A stretch of 64,000 nt of DNA from assembly GCF_030056735.1 (NCBI RefSeq), contig NZ_JASHKN010000014.1, forward strand, positions 62,001 through 126,000, given 5' to 3'. The notes below the pieces were generated by a model, which was not told where the DNA came from, searched no databases, and saw only the letters and a list, made by a program, of their open reading frames with translations. A program made the position numbers and the translations under genes. Below are positions 53,779 to 63,198 of this stretch, piece after piece. Numbering within the stretch: the first letter of the stretch is position 1; every line of letters begins with the position of its first letter. The DNA comes from Rhodococcus sp. IEGM 1409. Lineage in GTDB: Bacteria; Actinomycetota; Actinomycetes; Mycobacteriales; Mycobacteriaceae.

Positions 53779-53785
53779 CGCTGAC

Positions 53786-55315
53786 GTGACTTGCACAGAC
53801 TCGACACTCAAACCATTCGAATCGCCGGAATCCCCGGGTTCTAAGGAATCCGCGGATCCGGCCACAGGGGAGGGCTGGTCCCTCAAGCTGTGGGGCATCC
53901 TCGCGGTGCTCTGCCTCGTGTTGTTCCTCGACGGTCTCGATGTGTCGATGGTGGGCGTCGCTTTACCGTCCATCGGCAATGAACTGGGCCTGTCCACTAC
54001 TTCGCTGCAGTGGATCATCAACGGCTACGTCCTCGGATTCGGCGGCTTGCTGCTGCTCGGTGGACGTACTGCCGACCTTCTCGGACGCAGGAAGGTCTTC
54101 CTGATCGCGCTCGCCGTGTTCGCGATCGCCTCGCTGGTCGGTGGACTTGTCGACAACGGAACACTGCTGATCGCATCACGATTCGTCAAGGGACTCGCTG
54201 CGGCATTCACTGCGCCGACCGCAATGTCCATCCTCACCACGACGTTCAAGGAGGGGCCCGCCCGTAACCGTGCCTTGTCAGTGTTCTCGGTGTTCGGAGC
54301 CAGTGGTTACTCCTCCGGCTTGATCCTCGGCGGGCTGTTGACCAGCGCCGGTTGGCGATTCACGTTCCTGATGCCGGTTCCGTTTGCCGTCATCGCACTG
54401 ATCGGTGGGTACTTCCTCATTCCGCGGGACCGTCCCGCGGACGCCGGGGGGCACGACCTCGTCGGGGCCGTCACCCTGGTGACGGGAATGCTGCTCACGG
54501 TTTACACGATGGTCTCGGCTCCGACCCGTGGATGGGCGCACCCGATGACACTGGGATCGTTCGCCGTGGCCGCCGTGCTGCTCGCGACGTTCTTTTTCGT
54601 GGAGAAGAAGGTTGCGCATCCGCTTGTGCGCCTCGGACTTCTGCGCGTCGGCACCATCGTCCGTGCGAATCTGGCCATCATCGCGCTCTTCGGTTCCTAC
54701 CTGAGCTTCCAGTTCATGATGACGATCTTCCTTCAGTCCGCTCTCGGCTGGTCGCCGCTGAAGATGGCGATGGCGTTGCTCCCCGCAGGCATCATCGTCG
54801 CCTTCGGATCACCGTTTGTCGGACGGTTGGTCGACTTGTACGGCAGTGCCAAGCTCATCATCGCGGCACTGACGTCGCTGAGCGTCGGGTACCTCTGGTT
54901 CCTCTTCGCCGGCGGCGATTCACCGTCGTACGTCGTGGCGATTCTGCCGAGCGTCATCCTGCTCGGGCTCGGATTCGCATTGGGGTACACCTCGATCATG
55001 GCGCAGGCCACCTCGGGCGTCGACGACTCCGAGCAGGGCTTGGCCTCGGGTCTGGTGAACACGTCCGCTCAGGTCGGTGCGGCGCTCGTGCTCGCTCTGA
55101 CTACTGCCCTCGTGACCGCTGGATCGCACACCGCGTCCGGCGCCGGTACTGCCGGGTTCGAGCAGTTCCATCCCGGCCTGATTCTGGTCACCGGGGTCGC
55201 GCTGGTGGGCTTGGCGATCACCGTCTCGCCGCTCGTACGTGGGAGTTCGCTGCGGGGAAGATCAATGCGTGAAAGGCGCGCTGAGGAAGAAAAGGAGTTG
55301 GCCGAGGTCAACTGA
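53786..55315 (+). CDS. DHA2-type MFS multidrug exporter (EmrB/QacA-like)
   Basis: A 509-aa exporter with about 14 helices. LVLFLDGLDVSMVGVALPSI is the helix-1 signature of the DHA2 group, QWIINGYVLGFGGLLLLGGR follows, and RRADLLGRRK-type GRTADLLGRRKVFLIA is the loop 2-3 motif. The first 30 residues are acidic and soluble. The GTG start was taken because an upstream in-frame extension overlaps the operator region. Expression is probably released when the divergent MarR binds a drug or aromatic compound. Confidence 0.88.
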   Translation: MTCTDSTLKPFESPESPGSKESADPATGEGWSLKLWGILAVLCLVLFLDGLDVSMVGVALPSIGNELGLSTTSLQWIINGYVLGFGGLLLLGGRTADLLGRRKVFLIALAVFAIASLVGGLVDNGTLLIASRFVKGLAAAFTAPTAMSILTTTFKEGPARNRALSVFSVFGASGYSSGLILGGLLTSAGWRFTFLMPVPFAVIALIGGYFLIPRDRPADAGGHDLVGAVTLVTGMLLTVYTMVSAPTRGWAHPMTLGSFAVAAVLLATFFFVEKKVAHPLVRLGLLRVGTIVRANLAIIALFGSYLSFQFMMTIFLQSALGWSPLKMAMALLPAGIIVAFGSPFVGRLVDLYGSAKLIIAALTSLSVGYLWFLFAGGDSPSYVVAILPSVILLGLGFALGYTSIMAQATSGVDDSEQGLASGLVNTSAQVGAALVLALTTALVTAGSHTASGAGTAGFEQFHPGLILVTGVALVGLAITVSPLVRGSSLRGRSMRERRAEEEKELAEVN

Positions 55316-55338
55316 ATACTTGCTTCATCCGCGAATGC

Positions 55339-55375
55339 GCTCGGCCGCGTAGGAGAGACTCCTGCGCGGCCGAGC
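55339..55375. terminator. Bidirectional terminator
   Basis: An 11-bp outer stem (gctcggccgcg and its complement) and a 5-bp inner stem (aggag/ctcct), separated by single unpaired bases, lie between converging genes. Confidence 0.8.
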
Positions 55376-55388
55376 TGCTGTGCGGGAA

Positions 55389-57251
55389 CTACCGAGTGGC
55401 AGAATTCAGGGCTGTGTCGAAGCTCGTCGACGTAGCTTGTGAACCGAGAATCAAGGCAAGACGCACCAACATGGCTTCGCGATCAGCCGGTTCAGCCTGA
55501 TCGAGTGCGTTCGACAGTGCCAGCCAGACGTGTTCGCGGTGGCCTTCGTCGTCGATCACAGTGGGCGCGACCGACTGTGTCGCGTCGAAGTGCGTTGGCG
55601 CGGTGCCGGCAGTGAGGTGTTTGGCCACGTCGCTCAATTGCGCGGGATCGCTGATGCGGCACAGCACCAAGCCGTCGGGCCGAATCACGAAGATCTCGCC
55701 GACACGGGCGCCGAGGGCAGATGCGAGGTCACCTTCGACATCGGGAATCGTGGAGGCGGCAGTTCCCGCGGTGATCACCTGCACGGTTTCCGGTGCAGTA
55801 GTCTGAGCGAGAATTTCGGCCTGTTCGGCGAGTTCGGTCACCGCCTCAGCCGGCAGTCCGAAGGTCACTAGACCGAATCCAGTGCCGCGCAGACTGTTCA
55901 AGGAGACTGCCGAACCGTCGACCGAGGTCTGGACGATTCTGTCTTCCAACGGATCGCCGGGTAGCACCCCCTCGGTGCTCGGAGCCGTGGGCCACGTCAG
56001 TGGTGAGAGGCGGGCGTGCGTCGCACTCGACTGGCGAGGGTTGATCAGGTGCGCGAATTCGCTTCGGGTGGTGGCGAGTTCGAGTACGGCGTCGCGGGTG
56101 GTCCGGTAACCGTGACTGCCTGGGGACATGATGAGCGTCGACTTGCCTGCATTGTCGACGTTCTGCTGCCACGCGCTGCGACGTTCCTTCGAATAGGCGT
56201 CGAGGATGGCGGTATCGGAAGCTCTGTTGACGACGGCGGCCAGTTGCCACACCAGGGTCTCGGCGTCTTCCATGCCGGAGTTGAGTCCACGGACACCGAA
56301 GATCGGAACGAGATGCGCGGCGTCGCCGGCAAACAGGACGCGGCCGTGAGTGAAGTCTTCCAGGGCCAAGGCGTGAGCGCGGTAGAAGCCGAACCATTCG
56401 AGGGTCCAGGGGATGTCGCTCTGGAGCCATTCGAGGTGACGCGTGATGCGATCGCGGATGCGGTCTTCCTGCGTCTCGGCTTCTGGATCGTCCGACGCGT
56501 CGAGCTGGTAGTCGATGCGCCAGATGTCACGAGGCTGGCGGTGCATGATGATCGTGGAACCCGGGTTGCTGGGTGCGTCGAACCACACCAGACGCTCGGC
56601 CGGGAGTTCCGATTCCCAATGAATGTCGGCAATGACGTAGTTGCCTTCGTAGCTGTTGCCCTGCAAGCGGATTCCGCTGAGTTCGCGCATCTTGCTGCGT
56701 CCACCATCGGCAGCCACTACCCAGGCGGCACGCAGTTCGCGGGTTCCGAACGTGGTGTCGACGGTCAGAGACACCTCGTCCTCACCACGGGAGATGCCGG
56801 CGATCGATGACGACCAGTGGAAGTTCACGAGGGGATGAGCGAGCAACTTGTCCGTCATGATCTGCTCGAGCTCGGACTGCGACACGTTGACCATGGGGCC
56901 ACGCGCGTCGTGCTCGGCGGATGCCATGCGGAAGTGCAGTACTTCCTGATCACGATAGTAGCTCCGGCCACCCACCCACGGCAGAACTGTGTCTTCGAGT
57001 TCGGCACCGAAGCCCAGGCGTTCGGCAACTTCGAGGCTGTGCCGTGACACGCAGATCGCGCGACTGCCGAACGAGACCTGATCTGCCGCTTCGAGAATCG
57101 TGACGGGAATGCCGCGCTGTGCCAAGCCCATGGCTACGCCCATGCCGACGGGGCCGGCACCGACGATCACGACGGGAAGTGCGTCGGCCGAAGGCTCCGT
57201 GGACATGAAGTCCTCGGGTGCGTACTTCTTCGGATGAAAGTAAGTCGACAT
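55389..57251 (-). CDS. FAD-dependent aromatic hydroxylase (MhpA/PheA-like monooxygenase)
   Basis: A 620-aa class A flavoprotein monooxygenase. VVIVGAGPVGMGVAMGLAQR (about 27-46) binds FAD. VLFAGDAAHLVPIFGVRGLN (about 300) is the GD motif of aromatic hydroxylases. The C-terminal 170 residues form a thioredoxin-like domain as in phenol hydroxylases. It would hydroxylate a phenolic acid. A GTG two codons upstream overlaps the transporter stop (GTGA) and may be the true start. With the upstream transporter it forms a two-gene operon. Confidence 0.88.
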   Translation of the reverse strand: MSTYFHPKKYAPEDFMSTEPSADALPVVIVGAGPVGMGVAMGLAQRGIPVTILEAADQVSFGSRAICVSRHSLEVAERLGFGAELEDTVLPWVGGRSYYRDQEVLHFRMASAEHDARGPMVNVSQSELEQIMTDKLLAHPLVNFHWSSSIAGISRGEDEVSLTVDTTFGTRELRAAWVVAADGGRSKMRELSGIRLQGNSYEGNYVIADIHWESELPAERLVWFDAPSNPGSTIIMHRQPRDIWRIDYQLDASDDPEAETQEDRIRDRITRHLEWLQSDIPWTLEWFGFYRAHALALEDFTHGRVLFAGDAAHLVPIFGVRGLNSGMEDAETLVWQLAAVVNRASDTAILDAYSKERRSAWQQNVDNAGKSTLIMSPGSHGYRTTRDAVLELATTRSEFAHLINPRQSSATHARLSPLTWPTAPSTEGVLPGDPLEDRIVQTSVDGSAVSLNSLRGTGFGLVTFGLPAEAVTELAEQAEILAQTTAPETVQVITAGTAASTIPDVEGDLASALGARVGEIFVIRPDGLVLCRISDPAQLSDVAKHLTAGTAPTHFDATQSVAPTVIDDEGHREHVWLALSNALDQAEPADREAMLVRLALILGSQATSTSFDTALNSATR

Positions 57252-57253
57252 GG

Positions 57254-58564
57254 TCACGAGGCTTTCTGTGCGGCAGCAGGTTCCGGGAGCAACAAGATGG
57301 AAACCAGGCTGATCACGGCAATGATCACGAAGTAGGCAGTGATGGCGAACGAGGTGTCGAATGCGGCGTAGAGCGCAGTGGCGATCATCGGAGCCAGGCC
57401 GCCGCCGAGGATTGCGCCGATCTGGTATCCCAGTGACGCTCCGCTGTAGCGGATGTGTGCGGGAAACAATTCCGCGAACAGGGCAGCTTGTGGGCCGGCG
57501 CAGCAGCCGAGCGTGAAGCCGAGGGCGATCATCGATACGAGCATCACCGGAACGATCGCTGTGTCGATCAGCGGAAAGAACACCGCTGCCGCGACGACGA
57601 GGGCGATCGAACTGCGGATGTAGACGGTCCGGCGTCCGAGAGTGTCCGACTTGTGGGCGCTGAAAGCCATTCCCGCCATCCAGAACGGGCAGGATGCGAT
57701 GAGGAGAAACAGCATGGTGGTTTTGCTGAAGCCGAGTTCGGACTCGCCGTATTTGAGGACGTAAACCATGTACGCGTACGCAATTCCGTTGGTGGCGATG
57801 AAGGTTCCACCGGCGAGGAGCACAGTCTTCCAGTGTTTGGTCAGAACCTCGAGGATCGGCAGGGACTCCGCCGGCGTCTCGGACTTCGATGCGGTGAACT
57901 CGTTACTCTCCTCGAGTCCGAGACGGATCCACATCGCAACACCCACGAGAACTGCGCTGAGCAGGAACGGGATTCGCCATCCCCAGGAGGTGAAGGCGTC
58001 GTCGTCCATGAAGGCGGCGAGAGGGAGATAGACGAGGTTGGCCACCAGTACGCCTGCGGGAACACCGATTTGTGGTGCGCTGCCGTACAACCCCTTCTTG
58101 CCCTCCGGCGCGTTTTCGGTTGCGACCAGAACTGCGCCACCCCACTCGCCGCCGACACCGAGTCCTTGGACGAAACGCAGGGTCACCAGGAGTATGGGCG
58201 CAAAGACGCCGATGGCGGCGTAGTTGGGTAACAGACCGATGGCAACGGTGGCGCTGCCCATCAACATGAGCGAGGTGACCAACATGGATTTGCGTCCGAT
58301 GCGGTCGCCGAAGTGCCCCATCACGATTCCGCCGATGGGGCGCGCGACGAATCCGACGGCGAGGGTGGCAAAGGCGGCCAGGGTACCTGCCAGATCGGAC
58401 GTGCCGGGGAAGAACTGCTTGCCGAGTACGAGTGCGGCCGCGGTGCCGTAGATGAAGAAGTCGTACCACTCGATGGCGGTGCCGACAAAGCTGCCGAGGG
58501 CGGCCTTGCGCGCCTTGACCGTCGCGGCAGCGCGCGTAGCGGTCGGTGAGGCGATGGAGGTCAT
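57254..58564 (-). CDS. MHS-family (metabolite:proton symporter) transporter
   Basis: A 436-aa, twelve-helix MFS member of the MHS group (ShiA/KgtP/ProP-like). GTAIEWYDFFIYGTAAALV at helix 1, HFGDRIGRKSMLVTSLMLMG in loop 2-3 and RFVQGLGVGGEWGGAVLVAT are diagnostic. AAGG precedes the ATG. Coupling to an aromatic hydroxylase suggests uptake of an aromatic or related acid. The 128 bp before it (58565-58692) should hold the promoter. Confidence 0.88.
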   Translation of the reverse strand: MTSIASPTATRAAATVKARKAALGSFVGTAIEWYDFFIYGTAAALVLGKQFFPGTSDLAGTLAAFATLAVGFVARPIGGIVMGHFGDRIGRKSMLVTSLMLMGSATVAIGLLPNYAAIGVFAPILLVTLRFVQGLGVGGEWGGAVLVATENAPEGKKGLYGSAPQIGVPAGVLVANLVYLPLAAFMDDDAFTSWGWRIPFLLSAVLVGVAMWIRLGLEESNEFTASKSETPAESLPILEVLTKHWKTVLLAGGTFIATNGIAYAYMVYVLKYGESELGFSKTTMLFLLIASCPFWMAGMAFSAHKSDTLGRRTVYIRSSIALVVAAAVFFPLIDTAIVPVMLVSMIALGFTLGCCAGPQAALFAELFPAHIRYSGASLGYQIGAILGGGLAPMIATALYAAFDTSFAITAYFVIIAVISLVSILLLPEPAAAQKAS

Positions 58565-58692
58565 GAAGTGCCTTTCGAGATAAATGTGGCTTGAAGACAC
58601 AATGACGTGCGCCACAACACTTGAAAAGCGAAAGAATTGGAGGTTCTTGCACGGAAAATCCGCGGAAGGACTTTCGATGCCTGGTAGCGCGA

Positions 58693-59619
58693 CTATTGGG
58701 CGATGTCTGAGGGTGAAACGAATTCTATGAAAGCGCGTGCGACACGGCTCAAGCGCGTGTTCTGGTGCCAAGCGAGAACTACGTGCACCGACGGCACTGC
58801 GGGGGAAGAGATGGTCTTGACGACCACCTCGAGCCCCTCGTAGGTGACGTCCATCTTGGGTCGCTGGAGCAGCAGCGTCCAGCCGAGGCCGCGGCCGACA
58901 AATGCTCTCGCTGTCTCGAAGTTCGCAGTTCTGTAGGCAACCTTCGGGATGAATCCGCCTGCGCGACAGACGTCAAGCGCGTGTTTGGTGCTCGGCGGCG
59001 CGTCGAGGAGAACCATCGGATGCTCCGCCAGGTCCGGAAGATTGATCGGTCGCTCGGACCGCGCGAGCGGATGCTCGGCACCCAGGACGATCAAAGGTTT
59101 GCGGATTCCCAACGGGACTGTGCGCAGTTGTGGAGACAGATCCAGGTCGTAGGCGATCGCGAGGTCCAACTCGCCGTTCTCGAGATGTGTCTGGAGGCGA
59201 TTCTGGGTGTCCTCGCGGAACTCCACCAGCGCGTCAGGATTCTCACGGGTGAACCCGGCGATCATCGACGGCAACACCGTCGGTCCCAGAGCGGGATAAC
59301 AGCCGATCGCGATGGGGCCCGACACGGTTCCGCCGGTTCCCAGTGCGTCGGATTCGAGCTCGCCTGCCTGCTGAAGTAGTGCCCGCGCACGCACCAGGAC
59401 GGATTCACCGGTACGAGTCAGTTGAATGCCGAATGAGCGACGGCGAACGCACAGTTGAACTTTGAGCGCGCGTTCGAGTTCGGTGAGCGCCGCGGACAGG
59501 GCAGAGGGGGAGAGATGCAAGCGCTCGGCCGCTGCACTGATCGTTCCGGTCTCGGCTACCGCGACAAACACAGCAAGCTGACGCATCGTGTACGTAGGAG
59601 CAGGATCGATGCGAGGCAT
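58693..59619 (-). CDS. LysR-family transcriptional regulator
   Basis: A 308-aa LysR regulator. The HTH TISAAAERLHLSPSALSAAL covers about 20-39 and the periplasmic-binding-like effector domain about 95-300. It lies upstream of the transporter/hydroxylase pair on the same strand and is the natural candidate to activate it in the presence of the aromatic substrate. The binding site was not identified. Confidence 0.88.
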   Translation of the reverse strand: MPRIDPAPTYTMRQLAVFVAVAETGTISAAAERLHLSPSALSAALTELERALKVQLCVRRRSFGIQLTRTGESVLVRARALLQQAGELESDALGTGGTVSGPIAIGCYPALGPTVLPSMIAGFTRENPDALVEFREDTQNRLQTHLENGELDLAIAYDLDLSPQLRTVPLGIRKPLIVLGAEHPLARSERPINLPDLAEHPMVLLDAPPSTKHALDVCRAGGFIPKVAYRTANFETARAFVGRGLGWTLLLQRPKMDVTYEGLEVVVKTISSPAVPSVHVVLAWHQNTRLSRVARAFIEFVSPSDIAQ

Positions 59620-59711
59620 GAGATCGACAGTAGTCGGGTAGATGACCCAGAAACTTTTGGTGTGGCACCGTGAAGAGGCGAAGGATGAATCGCTGACCTG
59701 CGTCTTCGTGG

Positions 59712-59784
59712 TGCCCCCGGCAGGATTCGAACCTGCGACCTTTCGCTCCGGAGGCGAACGCTCTATCCCCTGAGCTACGGGGGC
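59712..59784 (-). tRNA. tRNA-Arg (CCG)
   Basis: The minus strand folds with acceptor stem GCCCCCG/CGGGGGC, D arm TAGCTCAGGGGATAGAGC, anticodon loop CTCCGGA (CCG at 59749-59751, reading codon CGG) and T arm GCAGGTTCGAATCCTGC. Discriminator A; no encoded CCA. Confidence 0.95.
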
Positions 59785-60027
59785 GCACCGAACTTTCGGT
59801 GTGCCGATTGGGCTGCGTTAGCGTAGCGCATCGCGGGGGGACAAGACCAAACCGGTCCCCGTCTCGGCATGGCGTCGTCGCCCTAGGCGATCGAGCATGC
59901 GGCCGGGGACCATGGTCGTCGAATCATCTGTACCGACTGACTCGGATGCTTTTTGCGCCTAGGCTCGCCTGTGAGTACAGGCTCGGGCGGACTGCTCGGG
60001 CAGCCTCGTGAGGTACGGGAGTCGTTG

Positions 60028-62397
60028 ATGACCGATCACCACTATTCCGAAGACCAACTCGCACTCGACCTGAAGTGGTGGGCAGCGGCCAACTACCTGA
60101 CCGTTGCGCAGATCTACCTGAAGGACAACACGCTCCTGCGGGAACCGTTGCGTGCCGAGCACATCAAACCTCGACTGCTCGGGCACTGGGGGACCAGTCC
60201 CGGTTTGTCGATGATCTACACGCTCCTCAATAGGCACATCGTCGTCACTGATGCGGACTGGCTGTACGTGACCGGTCCCGGGCACGGCGGTCCGGCGCTG
60301 GTCGCGTCGACGTATCTCGAGGGAACGTACTCGGAGATCTATCCGGAAGTGTCGGACGACGCCGAGGGCATCCACCGGATGTGTCGGCGATTCTCGGCTC
60401 CCGGCGGGGTGCCCAGCCACGTGAGTGTGCAGACACCCGGAAGCATTCACGAAGGCGGGGAGCTCGGCTACGCCCTTGCCCATGCGGCCGGCGCTGCCTT
60501 CGATCATCCGAACCTCGTGGTGGCTTGTGTGATCGGCGACGGCGAAGCGGAGACCGGGCCTCTGTCCGGTTCGTGGAAGCTTCCGGCGTTCCTGAATCCA
60601 CGACGCGACGGCGCGGTGCTGCCGATCCTGCACGTGAACGGCGCCAAGATCGCCGGGCCGACGGTGTACGGCCGCAGCAGTGACGAAGACATCCAGGCGT
60701 ATCTCGGTGGCCAGGGGTGGGCACCGATCGTCGTCTCCGGTGACGACCCCGACGTGGTGTTTCCTCAGCTGTATCAAGCGATCTCACAGGCGCACGAGAA
60801 GATCCGCGAGATGCAGGGTGCCGCACGCCGCGGAGAGGAATGGACGGGTTCGTGGCCGGCAATCGTGTTGCGGACACCGAAAGGATGGACCGGTCCGCAC
60901 GCCGTCGACGGAATTTTGGTCGAGGGCACACATCGTGCGCACCAGGTGCCGTTGTCCGGCGTGCGAACAAACGAGTCGCATCTGCGGCAACTCGAAGAGT
61001 GGATGCGTTCGTATCGGCCAGACGAGTTGTTCGACTCCAACGGATCACTGGTCGCGGAACTGGCGGCGCTCTCGCCGGCGGGTGACAAGCGTATGGGGAG
61101 CACCCCGTACGCGAACGGTGGACGACTTCGCGTCGATCTCCCGATGCCGCCGCTCGAAAGATATGCGCTTCCAATCGAATCCCCGGGTTCGACTTTCCAC
61201 GAGACGACGAGAGTGCTGGGCGAGCTTCTGCGCGACATCTACGCCGCCACGGAAACCGAAGACGGCGGCGGGATTTTCCGACTCTTCTGCCCGGACGAGA
61301 CGTCGAGCAATCGCCTCGGCGCCGTGTTCGAGACAACCGATCGCTGCTGGCAATTGCCGATCACCGACTACGACGACGGACTGTCCGCGGACGGACGCGT
61401 CATGGAGGTCCTCAGCGAGCACCTCTGTGAGGGTTGGCTCGAGGGGTATCTGTTGTCAGGCCGACACGGGATGTTCGCGAGCTACGAAGCGTTTGCGATG
61501 GTGAGTGTCTCGATGCTCATCCAGCACGCCAAGTGGCTCCAACACGCAGTCGACCTGCCGTGGCGGGCGTCCGTCGCTTCGCTCAACGTGCTGCTGACCA
61601 GTACTTGTTGGCGCAACGACCACAACGGATTCTCTCATCAGGGTCCCGGTATGATCGACGCCGTTATTCCCTTGGCTCCCAGTGTGATCCGTGTGTGGCT
61701 ACCGCCGGATTCCAACACCTTGCTCTCGATCTCGGATCACTGTCTGCGCAGTACCGACCACGTCAACCTGATCGTCGTGGACAAGCAACCGCACCTGCAA
61801 TACCTCACGCTCGAGCAAGCGCACGAGCACTGTGCGGCGGGGGCTTCGGTCTGGGAATGGGCCGGAACGGAAGCTCGCGGACAGGAACCGGACGTGATCC
61901 TGGCCGCGGCGGGAGACGTACCGACGCAGGAGATATTGGCTGCTGCACAGTTGCTGCGCGATCACACGCCGGAACTGGTCACCCGTGTCGTCAACGTCGT
62001 CGACCTGATGGCGCTGCTGACCCCAACCGAGCATCCACACGGATTCGGGGAGCGGGTCTTCCTCGATCTGTTCACCACGCAGACCGACGTCGTGTTCGCG
62101 TTTCACGGCTACTCGCGCGCGGTGCACGAACTCATCCACGGGCGTCCGAGTCCCGAGCGTTTCCACGTTCGCGGATTCAGTGAACAGGGCACAACCACAA
62201 CACCGTTCGACATGGTTGTCCTCAACAAGATGAGCCGCTACCACCTGGTGATCGAGGCGCTACGACGCTCCAAGCGCCGGCCGGCCGGCGCGTCCGAGTT
62301 GGCGGAGTTCTGCCGCACCCAGCTCGAAAAGCACTCGCGCTACATCGTCGAGCACTTCGAAGACATGCCGGAGGTAGAAAACTGGACCTGGTCCTGA
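60028..62397 (+). CDS. xfp: Phosphoketolase (xylulose-5-phosphate/fructose-6-phosphate)
   Basis: A 789-aa ThDP enzyme that splits xylulose-5-P or fructose-6-P into acetyl phosphate and a shorter sugar phosphate. YVTGPGHGGPALVASTYLEG, GGELGYALAHAAGAAFDHPN and GDGEAETGPLSGSWKLPAFL are phosphoketolase signatures. The ATG has a GGGAG ribosome site 6 nt before it; a GTG 19 codons upstream lacks one. No acetate kinase or phosphotransacetylase gene is adjacent. The 243 bp upstream to the tRNA hold only a possible GGGGAC/GTCCCC hairpin. Confidence 0.93.
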   Translation: MTDHHYSEDQLALDLKWWAAANYLTVAQIYLKDNTLLREPLRAEHIKPRLLGHWGTSPGLSMIYTLLNRHIVVTDADWLYVTGPGHGGPALVASTYLEGTYSEIYPEVSDDAEGIHRMCRRFSAPGGVPSHVSVQTPGSIHEGGELGYALAHAAGAAFDHPNLVVACVIGDGEAETGPLSGSWKLPAFLNPRRDGAVLPILHVNGAKIAGPTVYGRSSDEDIQAYLGGQGWAPIVVSGDDPDVVFPQLYQAISQAHEKIREMQGAARRGEEWTGSWPAIVLRTPKGWTGPHAVDGILVEGTHRAHQVPLSGVRTNESHLRQLEEWMRSYRPDELFDSNGSLVAELAALSPAGDKRMGSTPYANGGRLRVDLPMPPLERYALPIESPGSTFHETTRVLGELLRDIYAATETEDGGGIFRLFCPDETSSNRLGAVFETTDRCWQLPITDYDDGLSADGRVMEVLSEHLCEGWLEGYLLSGRHGMFASYEAFAMVSVSMLIQHAKWLQHAVDLPWRASVASLNVLLTSTCWRNDHNGFSHQGPGMIDAVIPLAPSVIRVWLPPDSNTLLSISDHCLRSTDHVNLIVVDKQPHLQYLTLEQAHEHCAAGASVWEWAGTEARGQEPDVILAAAGDVPTQEILAAAQLLRDHTPELVTRVVNVVDLMALLTPTEHPHGFGERVFLDLFTTQTDVVFAFHGYSRAVHELIHGRPSPERFHVRGFSEQGTTTTPFDMVVLNKMSRYHLVIEALRRSKRRPAGASELAEFCRTQLEKHSRYIVEHFEDMPEVENWTWS

Positions 62398-62418
62398 AAT
62401 TCAGGACCAGGCCCAGTT
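62380..62418 (+). terminator. Terminator overlapping the end of xfp
   Basis: A 19-bp stem with one mismatch (arms 62380-62398 and 62400-62418) includes the xfp stop codon in its left arm. It lacks a long T tract. Confidence 0.75.
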
Positions 62419-62435
62419 CGGGTCTGAACGTTCTC

Positions 62436-62485
62436 GGTTCAGTTCAGTTCAGTTCAGTTCAGTTCAGTTCGGTTCGGCTCAGTTC
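62436..62485. repeat. Pentanucleotide tandem array (RGYTC units)
   Basis: Ten 5-bp units: GGTTC, six perfect AGTTC (62441-62470), GGTTC, GGCTC, AGTTC. The last units cover the stop codon and final Asn codon of the DUF305 gene on the minus strand. A second in-frame TGA lies inside the array. Confidence 0.95.
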
Positions 62486-63198
62486 ATAGGCAGTGGCACG
62501 GCGCCGCGAGCTGCCAACATGTCGGTCATCAGCTTGGACTCGCTCTGCTGCGTGTTGACCATGGTCTGCGCCAGGCTGCGCACCGGACCCTCGGTGGCGT
62601 CAGCTGCTGCGTACTCCATCATCGGAAGCCCACCTTCGTGGTGACGAAGCATCAACTGCAGGAACAAGGTGTCGAGTTGCAGGCCTTCCGCTGCGCGGAG
62701 AGCTGCAAGGTCCTCGGGGGACGCCATGCCGGGCATGGTGTCGACCGGGCCCGAATGAGCCATGTCCATCGTGGCCGAAGTCCCGTGCGATCCGTGGCCG
62801 GAGCCCGAGTCGGACGACATCCACTCCATGTACGGACCCACCTTGGACAGCGGCTGATCCCACATGGTCAGCCACGCCTGCATCTGACCGAGCTGGTTCT
62901 GCTGCGTGGTCAAGATGTCGAACGCGAGCGTGCGCATGTCGTTGTCGGTGGACTTCGTCAGAGCGATCGACGCCATGTCCACTGCCTGGCTGTGATGCAC
63001 GCTCATGTCCTGTGCGAATCCGACGTCCACCGAATCCGATGCCGGAACGGTCAGTGACGACTTCGCGTCGGGTCCGAGGAGACTGGTAAATGCGCCCAAT
63101 GCAAAACCGACGGCGATCGCGCCGATCAGACCGATGATCAGCAGTGCGGTGCGCTGACTCGGCTTCGAAGACTGATCGGTGTTCTGGGAACTATCCAC
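62479..63198 (-). CDS. DUF305-family membrane-anchored protein
   Basis: A 239-aa protein with one N-terminal helix (ALLIIGLIGAIAVGFALGAF, 19-38) and an extracytoplasmic DUF305 domain of paired ferritin-like helices: FAQDMSVHHSQAVDMASIAL and FLQLMLRHHEGGLPMMEYAA, each with His-His and Met residues suited to metal binding. A Met/His/Ser/Gly-rich linker (GHGSHGTSATMDMAHSG) between them suggests copper. It overlaps the DUF3105 gene by 8 bp, and the pair is commonly found together in actinobacteria. Function not established. Confidence 0.85.
   Translation of the reverse strand: MDSSQNTDQSSKPSQRTALLIIGLIGAIAVGFALGAFTSLLGPDAKSSLTVPASDSVDVGFAQDMSVHHSQAVDMASIALTKSTDNDMRTLAFDILTTQQNQLGQMQAWLTMWDQPLSKVGPYMEWMSSDSGSGHGSHGTSATMDMAHSGPVDTMPGMASPEDLAALRAAEGLQLDTLFLQLMLRHHEGGLPMMEYAAADATEGPVRSLAQTMVNTQQSESKLMTDMLAARGAVPLPMN

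Noticed and set aside
62436-62485. Possible CRISPR or phage repeat
   Set aside because: Units are only 5 bp with no spacers and no cas genes are near; it is a simple tandem repeat.
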